From an uncultured Roseburia sp. (lineage in GTDB: Bacteria > Bacillota > Clostridia > Lachnospirales > Lachnospiraceae), in assembly GCA_900539115.1 (NCBI GenBank), contig UQAQ01000001.1:88948-152947 (forward strand): DNA of 64,000 bases. The letters are read 5' to 3'. Every line of letters starts with the position of its first letter. Within the stretch, counting starts at the first letter, position 1. The position numbers and the translations under genes are program-made. This document shows positions 7,788 to 17,473 of this stretch, one piece after another. Under the pieces are notes generated by a model, which made no database searches, had not been told where the DNA came from, and saw nothing but the letters and a program-made list of their open reading frames with translations.

Positions 7788-8338
7788 TCAAAATTCACCT
7801 TTACATTTTCTCGTTGTTCCGTACTGTCAATTTCATACATTGGCTTTAACTCAAAATGGAAAATTCCGGCAATAATGTTGCATGGAATCGTCTGTACGGA
7901 AGTATTATAACGTTTTACGGCACCATTATAATATTTACGTGAATTTGCGATATCTTCTTCCATGCGTTCAAGCTGCATGCTCAGATTCTGAAAATTTGCA
8001 TTGGCTTTCAGATCCGGATAGGCTTCAGCAAGAGCCAGGATCTTTGGCATCATCTGTGAAATCGAAGCACCGGTGCTGATCTTTTCTTCCTGTGTCATTC
8101 CTGCATAATCATGGCTTCGTTTGCCAATGATCGAGGACAATGTTTCAGCCTCGTGTTTGGCATAACCCTTTACCGTTGCCACAAGATTAGGAATCAGGTC
8201 AAAACGTTTTTTCAGGTAAACATCCATGGTCGAAAATGCCTCATCTACAGTAATCCGCTCCTTTGTAAGTTTGTTGTAACAAAGGATAAACATTACGATA
8301 AGAAAGATGAGAATCGCGGCGATAATAATCCCTGTCAT
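7784..8338 (-). CDS. lemA: LemA family protein
   Basis: 184 aa. An N-terminal membrane segment (residues 3-20) is followed by the LemA helical domain with its hallmark VDEAFSTMDVYLKKRFDLIPNLV and a run of amphipathic helices. The length matches the family. The N-terminus is probably outside and the body in the cytoplasm, as in other LemA proteins. It is first in an operon with the DUF2207 gene (4-nt overlap). The biochemical role is unknown. Confidence 0.93.
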   Translation of the reverse strand: MTGIIIAAILIFLIVMFILCYNKLTKERITVDEAFSTMDVYLKKRFDLIPNLVATVKGYAKHEAETLSSIIGKRSHDYAGMTQEEKISTGASISQMMPKILALAEAYPDLKANANFQNLSMQLERMEEDIANSRKYYNGAVKRYNTSVQTIPCNIIAGIFHFELKPMYEIDSTEQRENVKVNFE

Positions 8339-8373
8339 AAAAAAACTCCTTTCTGGTTTAAAATGTTTTACTT

Positions 8374-8402
8374 ATTTTATCATAGAAAGAGAAGCAGGAC
8401 AA
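8374..8402 (-). promoter_or_regulatory. Candidate promoter of lemA-DUF2207
   Basis: Minus strand: TTGTCC (8397-8402), 17-nt spacer, TAAAAT (8374-8379), 36 nt before the lemA start. The -35 is imperfect. Confidence 0.5.
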
Positions 8403-8605
8403 GAATAATGTAAAAAAAATATAAAATTATTGGGAAAAATAAGAAAAGTGCGAGTTAAACGTTGACATTAAAAGAATCAAAGGATCTTATATAGATAGGA
8501 AGATTCCTGTGCTTATCATTAGTGGAGATACTTCGATCGTGGTATCGAGCCAGGAATGGGCAGACCAGACGGAATAAAATGCTTCAAATTTACTAGGATT
8601 TTAAT

Positions 8606-8634
8606 TTGACGACTCTTTTAAAAACAAGTAAAAT
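8606..8634 (+). promoter_or_regulatory. Promoter of the DUF6273 gene
   Basis: TTGACG (8606-8611), 17-nt spacer, TAAAAT (8629-8634), 35 nt upstream of the start codon. Confidence 0.75.
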
Positions 8635-8669
8635 AAGAAATAGAAAACAAAACGAAAGAGGTTGTCAAT

Positions 8670-10667
8670 ATGAACAATAAACTTATTTGGAGTCTGATAT
8701 TTGCATTGATTGTTGTGTCAATGCCATCGACCACTGTTATAAAAGGAGCGGAGGAGCAGCAAGTACTTGGTGCTCCTGTTATTGAAAAAAATATTGTTTT
8801 ATATGGTAAGGAGAAAGGACAGGTAAATTCTGTAGAAAAACCATTTGTAAAAGGAAATAGAATTACGCTTGACAATGTATATTTTGGCAAATATTGGCAA
8901 GGTGATACGGATGGCGATGGGATTGCGGGTGAATCGGATGAAAAAGAGCTGATTAAATGGAATGTGGTAAACGTAGAAGGGGATGAAGCAGTTCTTGTTT
9001 CGGACTGCATTTTGGATTGGAAACCTTATAATGAGACAGTAAAATATGTTACATGGGAGACTTGCTCCTTACGCAAATGGTTAAATGAAGAATTTTTTGT
9101 CAATGCATTTTCAGAAGAGGAGCAAAATGCAATTTGTGAAAGTAAGGTGGCATTAGAAGGAAAAAACGTAACGGACAAGGTGTATATTGATTCGGTAAAT
9201 GAAATCAATCAGGATTTGGGAAAAGAGGAAATGGGGTATAACAAATTTTATTGCAGGGAAGCTTCTGCATATGCACAGGAAAAAGGAGCAGACAGATATC
9301 CGTCATGGTTCTATCGGACAACGGGAAAAGCTGGTATAAATTCACTGAACATTGCAGACTATGCAGGAGGCATGGAAGAGAATGTGGTAAGTTCCTATAG
9401 TGGTATCCGACCGGTAATCCGTATTAAATTATCCTCAAATTTATGGAAAATAGCAGAAGAGGCTGAAGATGAAGTAGTGACGGAAGTGGATCGAGACAGT
9501 CTTTATTTTGGAAAAGATAGTAATGGTAAAAAAATCAAATGGCAGGTTCTGGATGTGGAAGGAAATACGGCTTTTATAATTACAGAAGGATTGATAGGGC
9601 AATTAGAATATGCTTATGAGCAATTTCGAGATGTGCGGTGGGAAGATAGTTTTCTTCGTGATTGGTTAAATAATGTATTTTTAGAAGAAACATTTACACA
9701 GGAAGAACAAAAAGCAATTATAGAAACCGAGGTGATTGATGAGGCAAATCCATATTGTACGGCTGTTCCGCGGAAAACGATAGAGCCGGGGACTACGCCA
9801 AAGCCATGGGTAGATAAGGTAACGAATGACAAAATTTATCTTTTGTCGCTTCAGGAAGCGGAGGAAAAATCGTATGGATTTGATCATTGGTTTAAAAAAA
9901 GTGTTGTCCGTAAAGCAGTTAATAATGCTCAGGATACAGGAGAATGGTGGCTTCGAACGATGGGAGAATATACGGATAATGCAGTGGTTGTAAGTGAAAA
10001 TGCAACGGTATGCAAGGACGGAAAAAGAGTGGTAGAGATATTGGGGGTGCGTCCGGTATTACATTTGGATCTGACTTTAAATGTATGGGAAAAAGCAACA
10101 GAAAAAGAAGAGGAGGAGACGCCGAATCCAATAGCAACACCAACGGCGTCTGTACTGCCGAGGCAGACGGAAAAACCGTCAGTCATTGAGACCTCAGATC
10201 CGACAATTATGCCAACTGGTGCTGCAACCTCAGATCCGACAATTATGCCAACTGGTGCTGCAACCTTAGATCCGACAATTATGCCATCATCAACGATGCC
10301 CCCGGATTTGGCAGTCAGGCCTGTGGTGTCACAATCTTCGCGCATTAAAAAGAACCATTTAAAAAAACAAAATTCTCAGAAGCCGAAATTGACGTTAGAA
10401 AAGAAAAAACAGGGGAAAAGCCATTATGTTTGCGCTCAAATAAAAGCGAAAAAAGGAAGCTATATTGACCTTTATATGCGGAAAAAAGGAAAAAAGTATG
10501 TGAAGATAAAATTATCAGTGAAGAAAATGAAAAAAGGAAAAAGGACCATCAAACTTTCTTATAGCAAAACAGGAATTACATGCTGGTTTAAAATTCGCAT
10601 ATATCAGAGAAAAATGGGAAAAAAAGTGGATATTACATATAGTCAAGAAAAGAAGATACAGTTATAG
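8670..10667 (+). CDS. Secreted protein with two DUF6273 domains
   Basis: 665 aa. A signal peptide (residues 1-27) is followed by two repeats of a domain with the pattern IKWxVxxVEGxxAxxx...WExxxLRxWLNxxF...EE. The first spans about residues 70-265 and the second about 270-475 (ending GVRPVLHLDLTLNVW). This is the pattern I know as DUF6273 in Lachnospiraceae surface proteins. The first repeat carries an acidic, EF-hand-like DTDGDGIAGESDE that may bind calcium. A Pro/Thr-rich linker with 12-aa repeats and a very basic Lys-rich tail (about 550-665) follow; the tail could hold the protein to the cell wall or another polyanion. No sortase or membrane anchor is seen. It lies directly upstream of the PASTA kinase. 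Function unknown. Confidence 0.75.
   Translation: MNNKLIWSLIFALIVVSMPSTTVIKGAEEQQVLGAPVIEKNIVLYGKEKGQVNSVEKPFVKGNRITLDNVYFGKYWQGDTDGDGIAGESDEKELIKWNVVNVEGDEAVLVSDCILDWKPYNETVKYVTWETCSLRKWLNEEFFVNAFSEEEQNAICESKVALEGKNVTDKVYIDSVNEINQDLGKEEMGYNKFYCREASAYAQEKGADRYPSWFYRTTGKAGINSLNIADYAGGMEENVVSSYSGIRPVIRIKLSSNLWKIAEEAEDEVVTEVDRDSLYFGKDSNGKKIKWQVLDVEGNTAFIITEGLIGQLEYAYEQFRDVRWEDSFLRDWLNNVFLEETFTQEEQKAIIETEVIDEANPYCTAVPRKTIEPGTTPKPWVDKVTNDKIYLLSLQEAEEKSYGFDHWFKKSVVRKAVNNAQDTGEWWLRTMGEYTDNAVVVSENATVCKDGKRVVEILGVRPVLHLDLTLNVWEKATEKEEEETPNPIATPTASVLPRQTEKPSVIETSDPTIMPTGAATSDPTIMPTGAATLDPTIMPSSTMPPDLAVRPVVSQSSRIKKNHLKKQNSQKPKLTLEKKKQGKSHYVCAQIKAKKGSYIDLYMRKKGKKYVKIKLSVKKMKKGKRTIKLSYSKTGITCWFKIRIYQRKMGKKVDITYSQEKKIQL
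10191..10286 (+). repeat. 36-bp tandem repeat inside the DUF6273 gene
   Basis: Two complete units (10191-10226, 10227-10262) and a 24-bp partial third (10263-10286) encode TSDPTIMPTGAA twice and then TLDPTIMP. The units are nearly identical in DNA, so the array is young and may vary in length between strains. Confidence 0.9.
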
Positions 10668-10672
10668 TAGTA

Positions 10673-10701
10673 TTGACAAATTCCCTAAAAGCCGATACCA
10701 T
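10673..10701 (+). promoter_or_regulatory. Promoter of the PASTA kinase operon
   Basis: TTGACA (10673-10678), 17-nt spacer, TACCAT (10696-10701), starting 5 nt after the DUF6273 stop codon. The kinase genes can therefore be transcribed on their own. Confidence 0.6.
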
Positions 10702-10757
10702 AGTGTATAGTGGTCATTTGAAAGAAAATCAAAACAGTATGAGAAGGGATGAAGAGT

Positions 10758-12386
10758 ATGCTAGTCGCGGGAAAAGAACGCTGCATACGGTGTATGCATT
10801 TATTGGATGAAGAGGGGCATTGTGCGAAATGCGAGTTTGATGCCTCTTCTTACAAACAACCAAATATGGCGCTTCCTCTTGGCACCTGCCTGAATGAACG
10901 TTATTTTCTTGGAAAAGTGCTGGGAGAAGGGGGATTTGGGATTACTTATGTGGCGTGGGATATCGTGCTGATGGTTCCGGTCGCAGTAAAAGAATATTTT
11001 CCGAGTGGGATTGCCACAAGAGAAAAAGAGGGGCCGCAGACAGGGACGCTTCAGATTTACGAAGGAAAAAGTGAATTGGAGTTTGAAAAGGGAAAAGAAG
11101 ATTTTTTGAAAGAGGCGAGAAGTCTGTCTCGTTTTATGAAACTGCCGAGTATCGTCTCGGTGCGCGATTTCTTTCAGGAAAACCGTACGGCGTACATTGT
11201 GATGGAATATGTCGAAGGCACAAGGGTGCGTAATTATATCCGGAAAAATGGAAAAATGTCAGGCGAGCAGGTGCTTGCGTTGATGGAACCGGTGATTCAT
11301 TCCTTGTGTGATATTCACAAAACGGGATTGATCCACCGCGATATCAGCATTGATAATTTGATGTTTGATGAAAATGGACAGTTGAAATTGATTGATTTTG
11401 GGGCGGCACGAAATGTGGAACTGCCGGAAAATACGATAACGGTTTCTATCAAGCGAGGCTTTTCGCCCGAAGAACAGTACCGCGCAAAAGGAGAGCAGGG
11501 ACCGTGGACCGATTTGTACAGTCTTTGTGGAACGATGTATTTTATGCTTACGGGGAAAATCCCCGATGAGTCCGTAGAGCGTGTCTATGCGGACCATTTG
11601 GTGCCCTTGCGGCAGTGGGAGGATGTGAAACTTCCGATGCAGGCAAAGTGTGCAATTGACAAGGGAATGGCAGTTCTGGCAAAAGACCGCTGGCAGGATA
11701 TGGAAGAGTTTTACAATGAACTGTATCCGGATAACAAACGAATCTCTTCTTATGACGAAGTGCAGCTGCCGAAATCATTTCGCGATACATTAACCCGGTC
11801 AGGTGTTGTCGGACTTTTTTCGAAAACAGCGATACAGCGTGAATTTGGTGAAAACATGGGACAAACCGAGGCAAAACACAAAAAAAGAAAATGGATGATC
11901 GCGGGATTAATCCTTGTGGTAATGACAGCCGGTGGAATTTTGCTTTATCAAAACCACAATTCATCAGCCGATGAGGAAAAGTCAATTCCGGTGAATGTGG
12001 CAGAGAAGACAGTGGAAACGGCGGTACCGACGGCAAATGCTGTTTCGACACCTGCGCCGACTCCTGAGGAAATGGCGTTTGTGGAAATTCCAAAAGTAAT
12101 AGGAAAGACCGCCGGTAAGGCAAAGAAAAAATTACAGAAATTGGGAGTTCGGGTAAAAATAGAAAAGGCATATAACAAGAAAAAGAAGGGGACGGTTGTG
12201 CAGCAGAGCATTGCGGCAGGAACACAGGTAAAGAAGGAGAGTGTGATTATTCTTACTGTGAGCCGTGGCGGGAAAAGGGCGGTTCAGACGGCGGCACCGA
12301 CGAAAGCACCGGTAGTGACTGCACGGCCTAAGACGACGAAGCGGTCACAAAAATACGATGCTTCGTTAGACGGTTATTTGCAATAA
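10758..12386 (+). CDS. Zinc-ribbon Ser/Thr protein kinase with one PASTA domain
   Basis: 542 aa from the ATG at 10758. An ATG at 10749 abuts the AAGGG ribosome site and is less likely. A zinc ribbon (CIRC...CAKC, about residues 9-26) is followed by a kinase domain with GEGGFGITY, VAVKEYF, HRDISIDN (Lys of the usual HRDLKPxN replaced by Ser) and LIDFGAAR. Then come one membrane segment (about 377-397), a Thr/Pro linker and an extracellular PASTA repeat (about 440-505, VIGKTAGKAKKKLQKLGV...). PASTA domains of PknB-type kinases sense cell-wall fragments; one divergent copy here makes that role plausible, not proven. It forms an operon with the 442-aa protein 22 nt downstream. Confidence 0.92.
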   Translation: MLVAGKERCIRCMHLLDEEGHCAKCEFDASSYKQPNMALPLGTCLNERYFLGKVLGEGGFGITYVAWDIVLMVPVAVKEYFPSGIATREKEGPQTGTLQIYEGKSELEFEKGKEDFLKEARSLSRFMKLPSIVSVRDFFQENRTAYIVMEYVEGTRVRNYIRKNGKMSGEQVLALMEPVIHSLCDIHKTGLIHRDISIDNLMFDENGQLKLIDFGAARNVELPENTITVSIKRGFSPEEQYRAKGEQGPWTDLYSLCGTMYFMLTGKIPDESVERVYADHLVPLRQWEDVKLPMQAKCAIDKGMAVLAKDRWQDMEEFYNELYPDNKRISSYDEVQLPKSFRDTLTRSGVVGLFSKTAIQREFGENMGQTEAKHKKRKWMIAGLILVVMTAGGILLYQNHNSSADEEKSIPVNVAEKTVETAVPTANAVSTPAPTPEEMAFVEIPKVIGKTAGKAKKKLQKLGVRVKIEKAYNKKKKGTVVQQSIAAGTQVKKESVIILTVSRGGKRAVQTAAPTKAPVVTARPKTTKRSQKYDASLDGYLQ

Positions 12387-12408
12387 AGGATAGAAATGAG
12401 GAGACAGC

Positions 12409-13737
12409 GTGAAATATCAGAGAAAAAGCAACCAGGGTTTTGACCGGTTCTTAATTCATGAATGGCTGGAATCGTGTGAGGAAATATCAGCCACGGAAGA
12501 ATGCGGAAAAGAGATCAGAAAGCAGGCGTATCAGGCATTTTGCAAGGCGGCAAAGGGAGAAAAACCGGCAGATTTACATACGATGCGGCGGTGGTTTGGA
12601 CTGGATGGAATTTCCAGCCCGAATCGCGAAATGGTTTTTCATATTGCTATCTCTTTAAAACTCAGTGTAGAAAAAACACAGGAATATCTTCGGAAAGGAT
12701 TGCTTCTTCCTGGAATCCAAGTAAATGATCATCGGGAATTTGTTTATCTTTATGCTATTGAACACCAGCTTGACTGGCAGATGTGCCAGGAAATGATTGT
12801 ATTTTATGAAAAACATCTTCCGGAGGCTATCAGTTTGTTGGATGAAAAATGCACGCAAAAATTGTGGGGCTTCTACGATGCGATTCATCATTTGGAACCA
12901 AAAGAATTTTTATATGAGATGGGAAAAAGAGCGGCTTATTTTAAGGGGTACAGTAAAAATGTTCTGGAGCATTATCTGCATATTCAGGCGGAACTAAAGG
13001 CTTTGATGAGAGAAGAGGCCTCCGAGGATTTGGAATTTTTACTGCAGTCGCAGTCATTTACACTATGGTGTAAAAACAATCATATTGCACCGGAACAGCG
13101 CAGAGAGGAAGAGGTGCTTTTACATTACCTTCATAATGAAAGCCGGCATGCTAAGTCTCTTATTTCCCGGGAAGAGGCTGAAAATTTTCGGCAACTGGTA
13201 AGAAAGGCATATGGAAAGGGAGTGTACCAATCCGACATTCTGACAGAAATTTTTGCGGCGGCGATGCCAAGTGAAGCAGAGAGAAAGGGAAGGTACCAGA
13301 AAGATCGTGTGGAACATATGGGAATCCGTTTGATCTCGGATAAATATCTTTCAGACCTTCTTCATATCGCCCGGCAGAAGGAACGGGAAATCAATCTCAT
13401 TCAGCAGTTTTACCGGAGTCCGCAGGAAGAACAAACGAAATTGAAGGTGAAACTGCGCCATCAGAAACAGCGCTGTCATATTATTGAGCGGGAAGATCTG
13501 CTTCCCCTGCTGCATTATCTGGCACAGAAAAAATATACTATGAAAATAGACGAAGAAGAGGCCGGGTATCAGAAAGAGGAAGCCGTAACCTATTTTGTAA
13601 ATATGACCAATACGGTACTGGAAGCCTGCCAGATGGAGCCGCTTGACCGGCACTACCGGCTGGATTCCATTTTATTGTCCAGTTTTCAGGAAGAGGAAAT
13701 GCTTTCTATATCGGATATGATTGAGGGAAAGCCATAA
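12409..13737 (+). CDS. Helical protein with divergent HTH-like N-terminus, kinase partner
   Basis: 442 aa; GTG start at 12409 after GAGGAG. The protein is Glu/Lys-rich and predicted all-helical, with no membrane segment. Residues about 58-125 (TMRRWFGLDGISSPNREMVF..., LSVEKTQEYLRKGL, REFVYLYAIEHQ) align with the helix-turn-helix and C-terminal segment of the XRE regulator at 1723, so the N-terminus may be a degenerate DNA-binding domain. The rest resembles nothing I recognise. It follows the PASTA kinase by 22 nt and is probably co-transcribed, so it may be a substrate or effector of that kinase. This is inference from context. Confidence 0.6.
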   Translation: MKYQRKSNQGFDRFLIHEWLESCEEISATEECGKEIRKQAYQAFCKAAKGEKPADLHTMRRWFGLDGISSPNREMVFHIAISLKLSVEKTQEYLRKGLLLPGIQVNDHREFVYLYAIEHQLDWQMCQEMIVFYEKHLPEAISLLDEKCTQKLWGFYDAIHHLEPKEFLYEMGKRAAYFKGYSKNVLEHYLHIQAELKALMREEASEDLEFLLQSQSFTLWCKNNHIAPEQRREEEVLLHYLHNESRHAKSLISREEAENFRQLVRKAYGKGVYQSDILTEIFAAAMPSEAERKGRYQKDRVEHMGIRLISDKYLSDLLHIARQKEREINLIQQFYRSPQEEQTKLKVKLRHQKQRCHIIEREDLLPLLHYLAQKKYTMKIDEEEAGYQKEEAVTYFVNMTNTVLEACQMEPLDRHYRLDSILLSSFQEEEMLSISDMIEGKP

Positions 13738-13745
13738 AGTTTTAG

Positions 13746-13774
13746 TTGAAATTATTCCCAAACAATAGTAAAAT
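13746..13774 (+). promoter_or_regulatory. Promoter of glyS-cysS
   Basis: TTGAAA (13746-13751), 17-nt spacer, TAAAAT (13769-13774). A short hairpin (13796-13801/13807-13812) lies in the 5' leader. No T-box features are visible in the roughly 45-nt leader. Confidence 0.75.
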
Positions 13775-13827
13775 GGTGTAAGAATAATTTATAAAAGGTG
13801 CATCCGGCACCTGATTGGAGGATAAGA

Positions 13828-15216
13828 ATGGAAAAGACAATGGAAAAAATCGTAGCTTTGGCAAAAGGACGCGGATTTATTTATCCGGGTTCGGAGATTT
13901 ATGGTGGACTGGCAAATACATGGGACTACGGAAATCTTGGTGTCGAGCTGAAAAACAATGTTAAGAAAGCCTGGTGGCAGAAGTTTATTCAGGAGAATAA
14001 ATACAATGTTGGTGTGGACTGTGCGATTTTGATGAACCCACAGACATGGGTAGCATCCGGACACTTGGGCGGCTTTTCCGATCCTCTGATGGATTGTAAA
14101 GAATGTCATGAGAGATTTCGTGCCGATCAGCTGATCGAAGCATTTGCAGAAGAAAACAATGTAGAATTGGATGGTTCCGTAGACGGATGGGACAAGGAAA
14201 AGATGGAAGGCTTTATCAAAGAGCATTCCGTACCATGTCCGACTTGTGGAAAACACAATTTTACCGAGATCCGTCAGTTTAATCTGATGTTTAAGACATT
14301 CCAGGGTGTAACCGAAGATGCAAAAAATACCGTATATCTTCGTCCGGAGACAGCACAGGGAATTTTTGTAAACTTTAAAAATGTACAGAGAACATCCCGT
14401 AAAAAAGTACCGTTTGGTATCGGGCAGATCGGTAAATCTTTCCGAAATGAGATCACACCGGGTAACTTTACGTTCCGTACCCGTGAATTTGAGCAGATGG
14501 AGCTGGAGTTCTTCTGTGTACCGGATACTGACCTTGAGTGGTTCTCTTACTGGAAAGAATTTTGTATCAAATGGCTGCAGGATCTTGGCATCAAAGAAGA
14601 TGAGATGCGTGTGCGCGACCATGACAAAGAGGAACTTTCTTTCTACAGTAAGGCGACAAGTGATATCGAGTTCCTGTTCCCATTTGGCTGGGGCGAGCTT
14701 TGGGGTATCGCAGACCGTACAAATTACGATTTGACACAGCATCAGAATGTATCCGGCGAGGATATGAGTTATTTTGATGATGAGAAAAAAGAAAAATACA
14801 TTCCATATGTTATTGAGCCATCTTTGGGTGCTGACCGTGTGACATTGGCATTCCTTTGCAGCGCTTATGACGAAGAAGAGTTAGAAGGTGGAGATACACG
14901 TACCGTAATGCATTTCCATCCGGCTTTGGCACCGGTTAAGATTGGTGTGCTGCCACTTTCCAAGAAACTCAACGAAGGGGCAGAAAAAGTATTTGAAGAA
15001 TTGAGCAAATATTATAATTGTGAATACGATGACCGTGGAAACATCGGTAAGAGATACCGCCGTCAGGATGAGATCGGTACTCCATTCTGTATTACCTACG
15101 ATTTTGATTCCGAAGAAGACGGTATGGTTACGGTTCGTGATCGTGATACGATGGAGCAGGAGCGTATTAAGATCACAGATCTGAAAGCTTATTTTGAAGA
15201 GAAATTCACATTTTAA
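13828..15216 (+). CDS. glyS: Glycyl-tRNA synthetase, single-chain type
   Basis: 462 aa. This is the alpha2 (eukaryote/archaea-like) glycyl-tRNA synthetase used by many Firmicutes instead of the alpha2beta2 enzyme. It charges tRNA-Gly in the cytoplasm. Class II core features are visible: [16 protein letters not shown] (motif 2 region), [21 protein letters not shown] and the C-terminal [12 protein letters not shown] (motif 3). The anticodon-binding domain follows (from about residue 360). The ATG at 13828 follows GGAGG at 13817-13821. cysS follows 14 nt downstream in the same operon. Confidence 0.96.
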   Translation: MEKTMEKIVALAKGRGFIYPGSEIYGGLANTWDYGNLGVELKNNVKKAWWQKFIQENKYNVGVDCAILMNPQTWVASGHLGGFSDPLMDCKECHERFRADQLIEAFAEENNVELDGSVDGWDKEKMEGFIKEHSVPCPTCGKHNFTEIRQFNLMFKTFQGVTEDAKNTVYLRPETAQGIFVNFKNVQRTSRKKVPFGIGQIGKSFRNEITPGNFTFRTREFEQMELEFFCVPDTDLEWFSYWKEFCIKWLQDLGIKEDEMRVRDHDKEELSFYSKATSDIEFLFPFGWGELWGIADRTNYDLTQHQNVSGEDMSYFDDEKKEKYIPYVIEPSLGADRVTLAFLCSAYDEEELEGGDTRTVMHFHPALAPVKIGVLPLSKKLNEGAEKVFEELSKYYNCEYDDRGNIGKRYRRQDEIGTPFCITYDFDSEEDGMVTVRDRDTMEQERIKITDLKAYFEEKFTF

Positions 15217-15230
15217 AGGAGTGTAAAAGC

Positions 15231-16646
15231 GTGAAGACTTATTTGTACAATACCCTTTCTAAGAAAGTGGAAGAGTTTGTTCCCAATGAGCCGGGAAAAG
15301 TGGCTATGTATACCTGTGGACCGACGGTGTATCATTTTGCCCATATCGGAAATCTCCGCAGCTATATCATGGAAGATGTGCTTGAAAAATATCTTCGTTT
15401 TGCCGGATATGATGTAAAGCGTGTCATGAATATTACCGATGTCGGACATCTGTCAAGTGACGGAGATACCGGAGAAGACAAGATGCTTGCCGGCGCCAAG
15501 CGAGAGCACAAATCCGTAATGGACATCGCCAAATTCTATACCGATGCGTTTTTTGAGGATTGCAAGAAATTGGAAATCAAACGCCCGGATGTGGTAGAAC
15601 CGGCGACCAATTGTATCAATGAATTCATTCATATGATCGAGGTGCTTTTGGAAAAAGGGTACGCCTATGTTGCGGGGGAAAATGTATATTTTGATACTTC
15701 AAAGTTAGAGAATTATTATGTATTGTCTTCCCAGAACGAAGAAGATCTGCAGGTCGGAGTTCGCGATGATGTAGAAGAAGATGAGAATAAACGCAATAAA
15801 ACAGATTTTGTACTCTGGTTTACAAAGTCAAAATTTGACAATCAGGAATTGAAATGGGAAAGCCCATGGGGCGTCGGATATCCAGGCTGGCATATCGAGT
15901 GTTCCAGTATCAGTATCAAACATCTTGGAGAATACATGGACATTCACTGCGGCGGCGTGGATAATATTTTCCCACATCATACGAATGAGATCGCGCAGAG
16001 TGAATCGTATCTGGGACATAAATGGTGTAATTACTGGTTCCATGTCAACCATTTAAAGACCAATGGCGGAAAGATGAGTAAATCCAAAGGAGAGTTTCTG
16101 ACAGTCTCTCTTTTGGAGGAAAAAGGGTATAACCCGATGGTTTACCGTATGTTCTGCCTGCAGTCACATTACCGGAAACCACTTGAGTTTTCGTATGAGG
16201 CATTGGACAATGTGGCGACCGCTTATGAGAAATTGTTAAAGCGTATCAAAGCGATTCCGGAAGAAGGAGAAGTAAATGCGGATCAGGTGGCTGCTTACCA
16301 TGAAAAGTTTGGTGAGGCAGTCGGAAACGATATGAATACGTCGATGGGACTTACGATCGTGTACGATTTGCTGAAAGAAGATTTTTCCGGTGCGACAAAG
16401 AGAGCGATCCTTGCGGATCTGGATACGGTATTATCTCTGGAACTTACCAAACCGTGGGAAGATGCCGGAGAAGAAGTCGATGAAGAATTGAGTGCTTTTG
16501 TGGAAGGAAAGATCGCAGAGCGTGCGGCAGCGAAAAAAGCAAAAGATTTTGCCAAAGCCGATGCCATCCGTGATGAACTGAAAGCAAAAGGAATCTTAAT
16601 AAAAGATACAAGAGAAGGCGTTGTCTGGGAGAAAATCGGAGAATAA
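15231..16646 (+). CDS. cysS: Cysteinyl-tRNA synthetase
   Basis: 471 aa class I synthetase; GTG start preceded by AAAGGAG. The HIGH-type signature appears as FAHIGN (about residue 36), with zinc ligand C29 in TCGPTVY, the second ligand in GWHIECSS, the PHHTNEIAQSE segment, and KMSKSKG near residue 283. The C-terminal helical domain with AERAAAKKAKDFAKADAIRDEL is typical of CysRS. It lies in tandem with glyS. Confidence 0.97.
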   Translation: MKTYLYNTLSKKVEEFVPNEPGKVAMYTCGPTVYHFAHIGNLRSYIMEDVLEKYLRFAGYDVKRVMNITDVGHLSSDGDTGEDKMLAGAKREHKSVMDIAKFYTDAFFEDCKKLEIKRPDVVEPATNCINEFIHMIEVLLEKGYAYVAGENVYFDTSKLENYYVLSSQNEEDLQVGVRDDVEEDENKRNKTDFVLWFTKSKFDNQELKWESPWGVGYPGWHIECSSISIKHLGEYMDIHCGGVDNIFPHHTNEIAQSESYLGHKWCNYWFHVNHLKTNGGKMSKSKGEFLTVSLLEEKGYNPMVYRMFCLQSHYRKPLEFSYEALDNVATAYEKLLKRIKAIPEEGEVNADQVAAYHEKFGEAVGNDMNTSMGLTIVYDLLKEDFSGATKRAILADLDTVLSLELTKPWEDAGEEVDEELSAFVEGKIAERAAAKKAKDFAKADAIRDELKAKGILIKDTREGVVWEKIGE

Positions 16647-16651
16647 ACAAA

Positions 16652-16686
16652 GAAAGCGAGGAGACGTTGAATGTTTCCCCGCTTTC
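16652..16686 (+). terminator. Hairpin after cysS, weak terminator
   Basis: A 13-bp stem with one mismatch (16652-16664 / 16674-16686) and a 9-nt loop. There is no clear T-run after it, so it may be a leaky terminator or a processing site ahead of the two-component genes. Confidence 0.45.
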
Positions 16687-16706
16687 CTTATATAAGGAGT
16701 TAAAAG

Positions 16707-17453
16707 ATGTTTCGTATCGCCATATGTGATGATGAAAAAAAGTATTGTGAAGAGATGCAGCAAAAAATAAATCAATACGCAGAAAAAAATAATTGCGAGA
16801 TCTGTGTGGATTGTTATTATAACGGAGAAGCGTTGTGGCTTGCTTATGAGAAACAGTACGACATATTGATCTTAGATGTAGAGATGACGGGGATTGACGG
16901 AGTGCATCTGGCAGAAAATATTCGAAAGACCGATGAGGAAGTTGTGATTATTTTTTCTACGTCACACCGGCAGTATGCCTTGGATGGCTATCGTGTCGAG
17001 GCATCCGGCTATATTGTAAAGCCGTTTTCCGAAGAAACGGTAGGCCGTGAATTGGAAAAGGCATTTCGTAGAATTCGGGAGAGCAGTTATGATCTGACGG
17101 TTTCTTTTAATGGAGAAGTTACAATGATTGCAATGAGTCAGTTGTTATATGTAGAAGTGTACCGCCATAAACTGATCTATCACCTGGCAGACGGAAGGAA
17201 ACTCCGGGGAACCGGGTCGCTGAAGGAAGTGAAAAAGCAGGATGTCAAAGATCTTTTGGTTCAGACGCACAAAAGTTTTCTGGTAAACCTCATGTGGATC
17301 ACGTCGTATCAGAGCAGTCCGCATCTTGTCTTTGTCAAGGGGAGAGAAGGCGGCGTTCCAATCAGCAAATACCGATATGATGAATTTGTAGAAACGTATA
17401 TGGAGTATTATCGGAGGAAATTAACCAGACTTTCAGAAAAAGATGTCAGATAG
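16707..17453 (+). CDS. LytTR-family response regulator
   Basis: 248 aa. The receiver domain (residues 1-120) has the acidic pair in ICDDE, phospho-acceptor Asp in LILDVEM, and KPF lysine near residue 104. The LytTR DNA-binding domain spans about 135-240 (LLYVEVYRHKLIYH, TGSLKEV, THKSFLVNL). This architecture is that of AgrA/ComE-like regulators. It is paired with the GHKL kinase that starts 20 nt later. Targets are unknown. Confidence 0.94.
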   Translation: MFRIAICDDEKKYCEEMQQKINQYAEKNNCEICVDCYYNGEALWLAYEKQYDILILDVEMTGIDGVHLAENIRKTDEEVVIIFSTSHRQYALDGYRVEASGYIVKPFSEETVGRELEKAFRRIRESSYDLTVSFNGEVTMIAMSQLLYVEVYRHKLIYHLADGRKLRGTGSLKEVKKQDVKDLLVQTHKSFLVNLMWITSYQSSPHLVFVKGREGGVPISKYRYDEFVETYMEYYRRKLTRLSEKDVR

Positions 17454-17473
17454 GCAGAAGGGATAAAATACTT

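Larger units (their letters stand above)
8339..8669. other. Intergenic region between divergent lemA and DUF6273 genes
   Basis: 331 bp without a convincing gene. It holds the candidate lemA promoter on the minus strand, a strong promoter for the DUF6273 gene at 8606-8634, and a further TTGACA at 8462-8467 with a poor -10 (TCTTAT, 8485-8490) after 17 nt. The stretch between 8500 and 8600 shows no long hairpin or reading frame I can support. Confidence 0.6.

Noticed and set aside
10191..10286. Repeats as a possible CRISPR array
   Set aside because: The units are directly adjacent without spacers and in frame inside a coding sequence.
13738..13827. Possible T-box leader before glyS
   Set aside because: The transcript leader is only about 45 nt with one 6-bp hairpin; the T-box core and specifier stem are absent. 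The same applies to cysS and proS.
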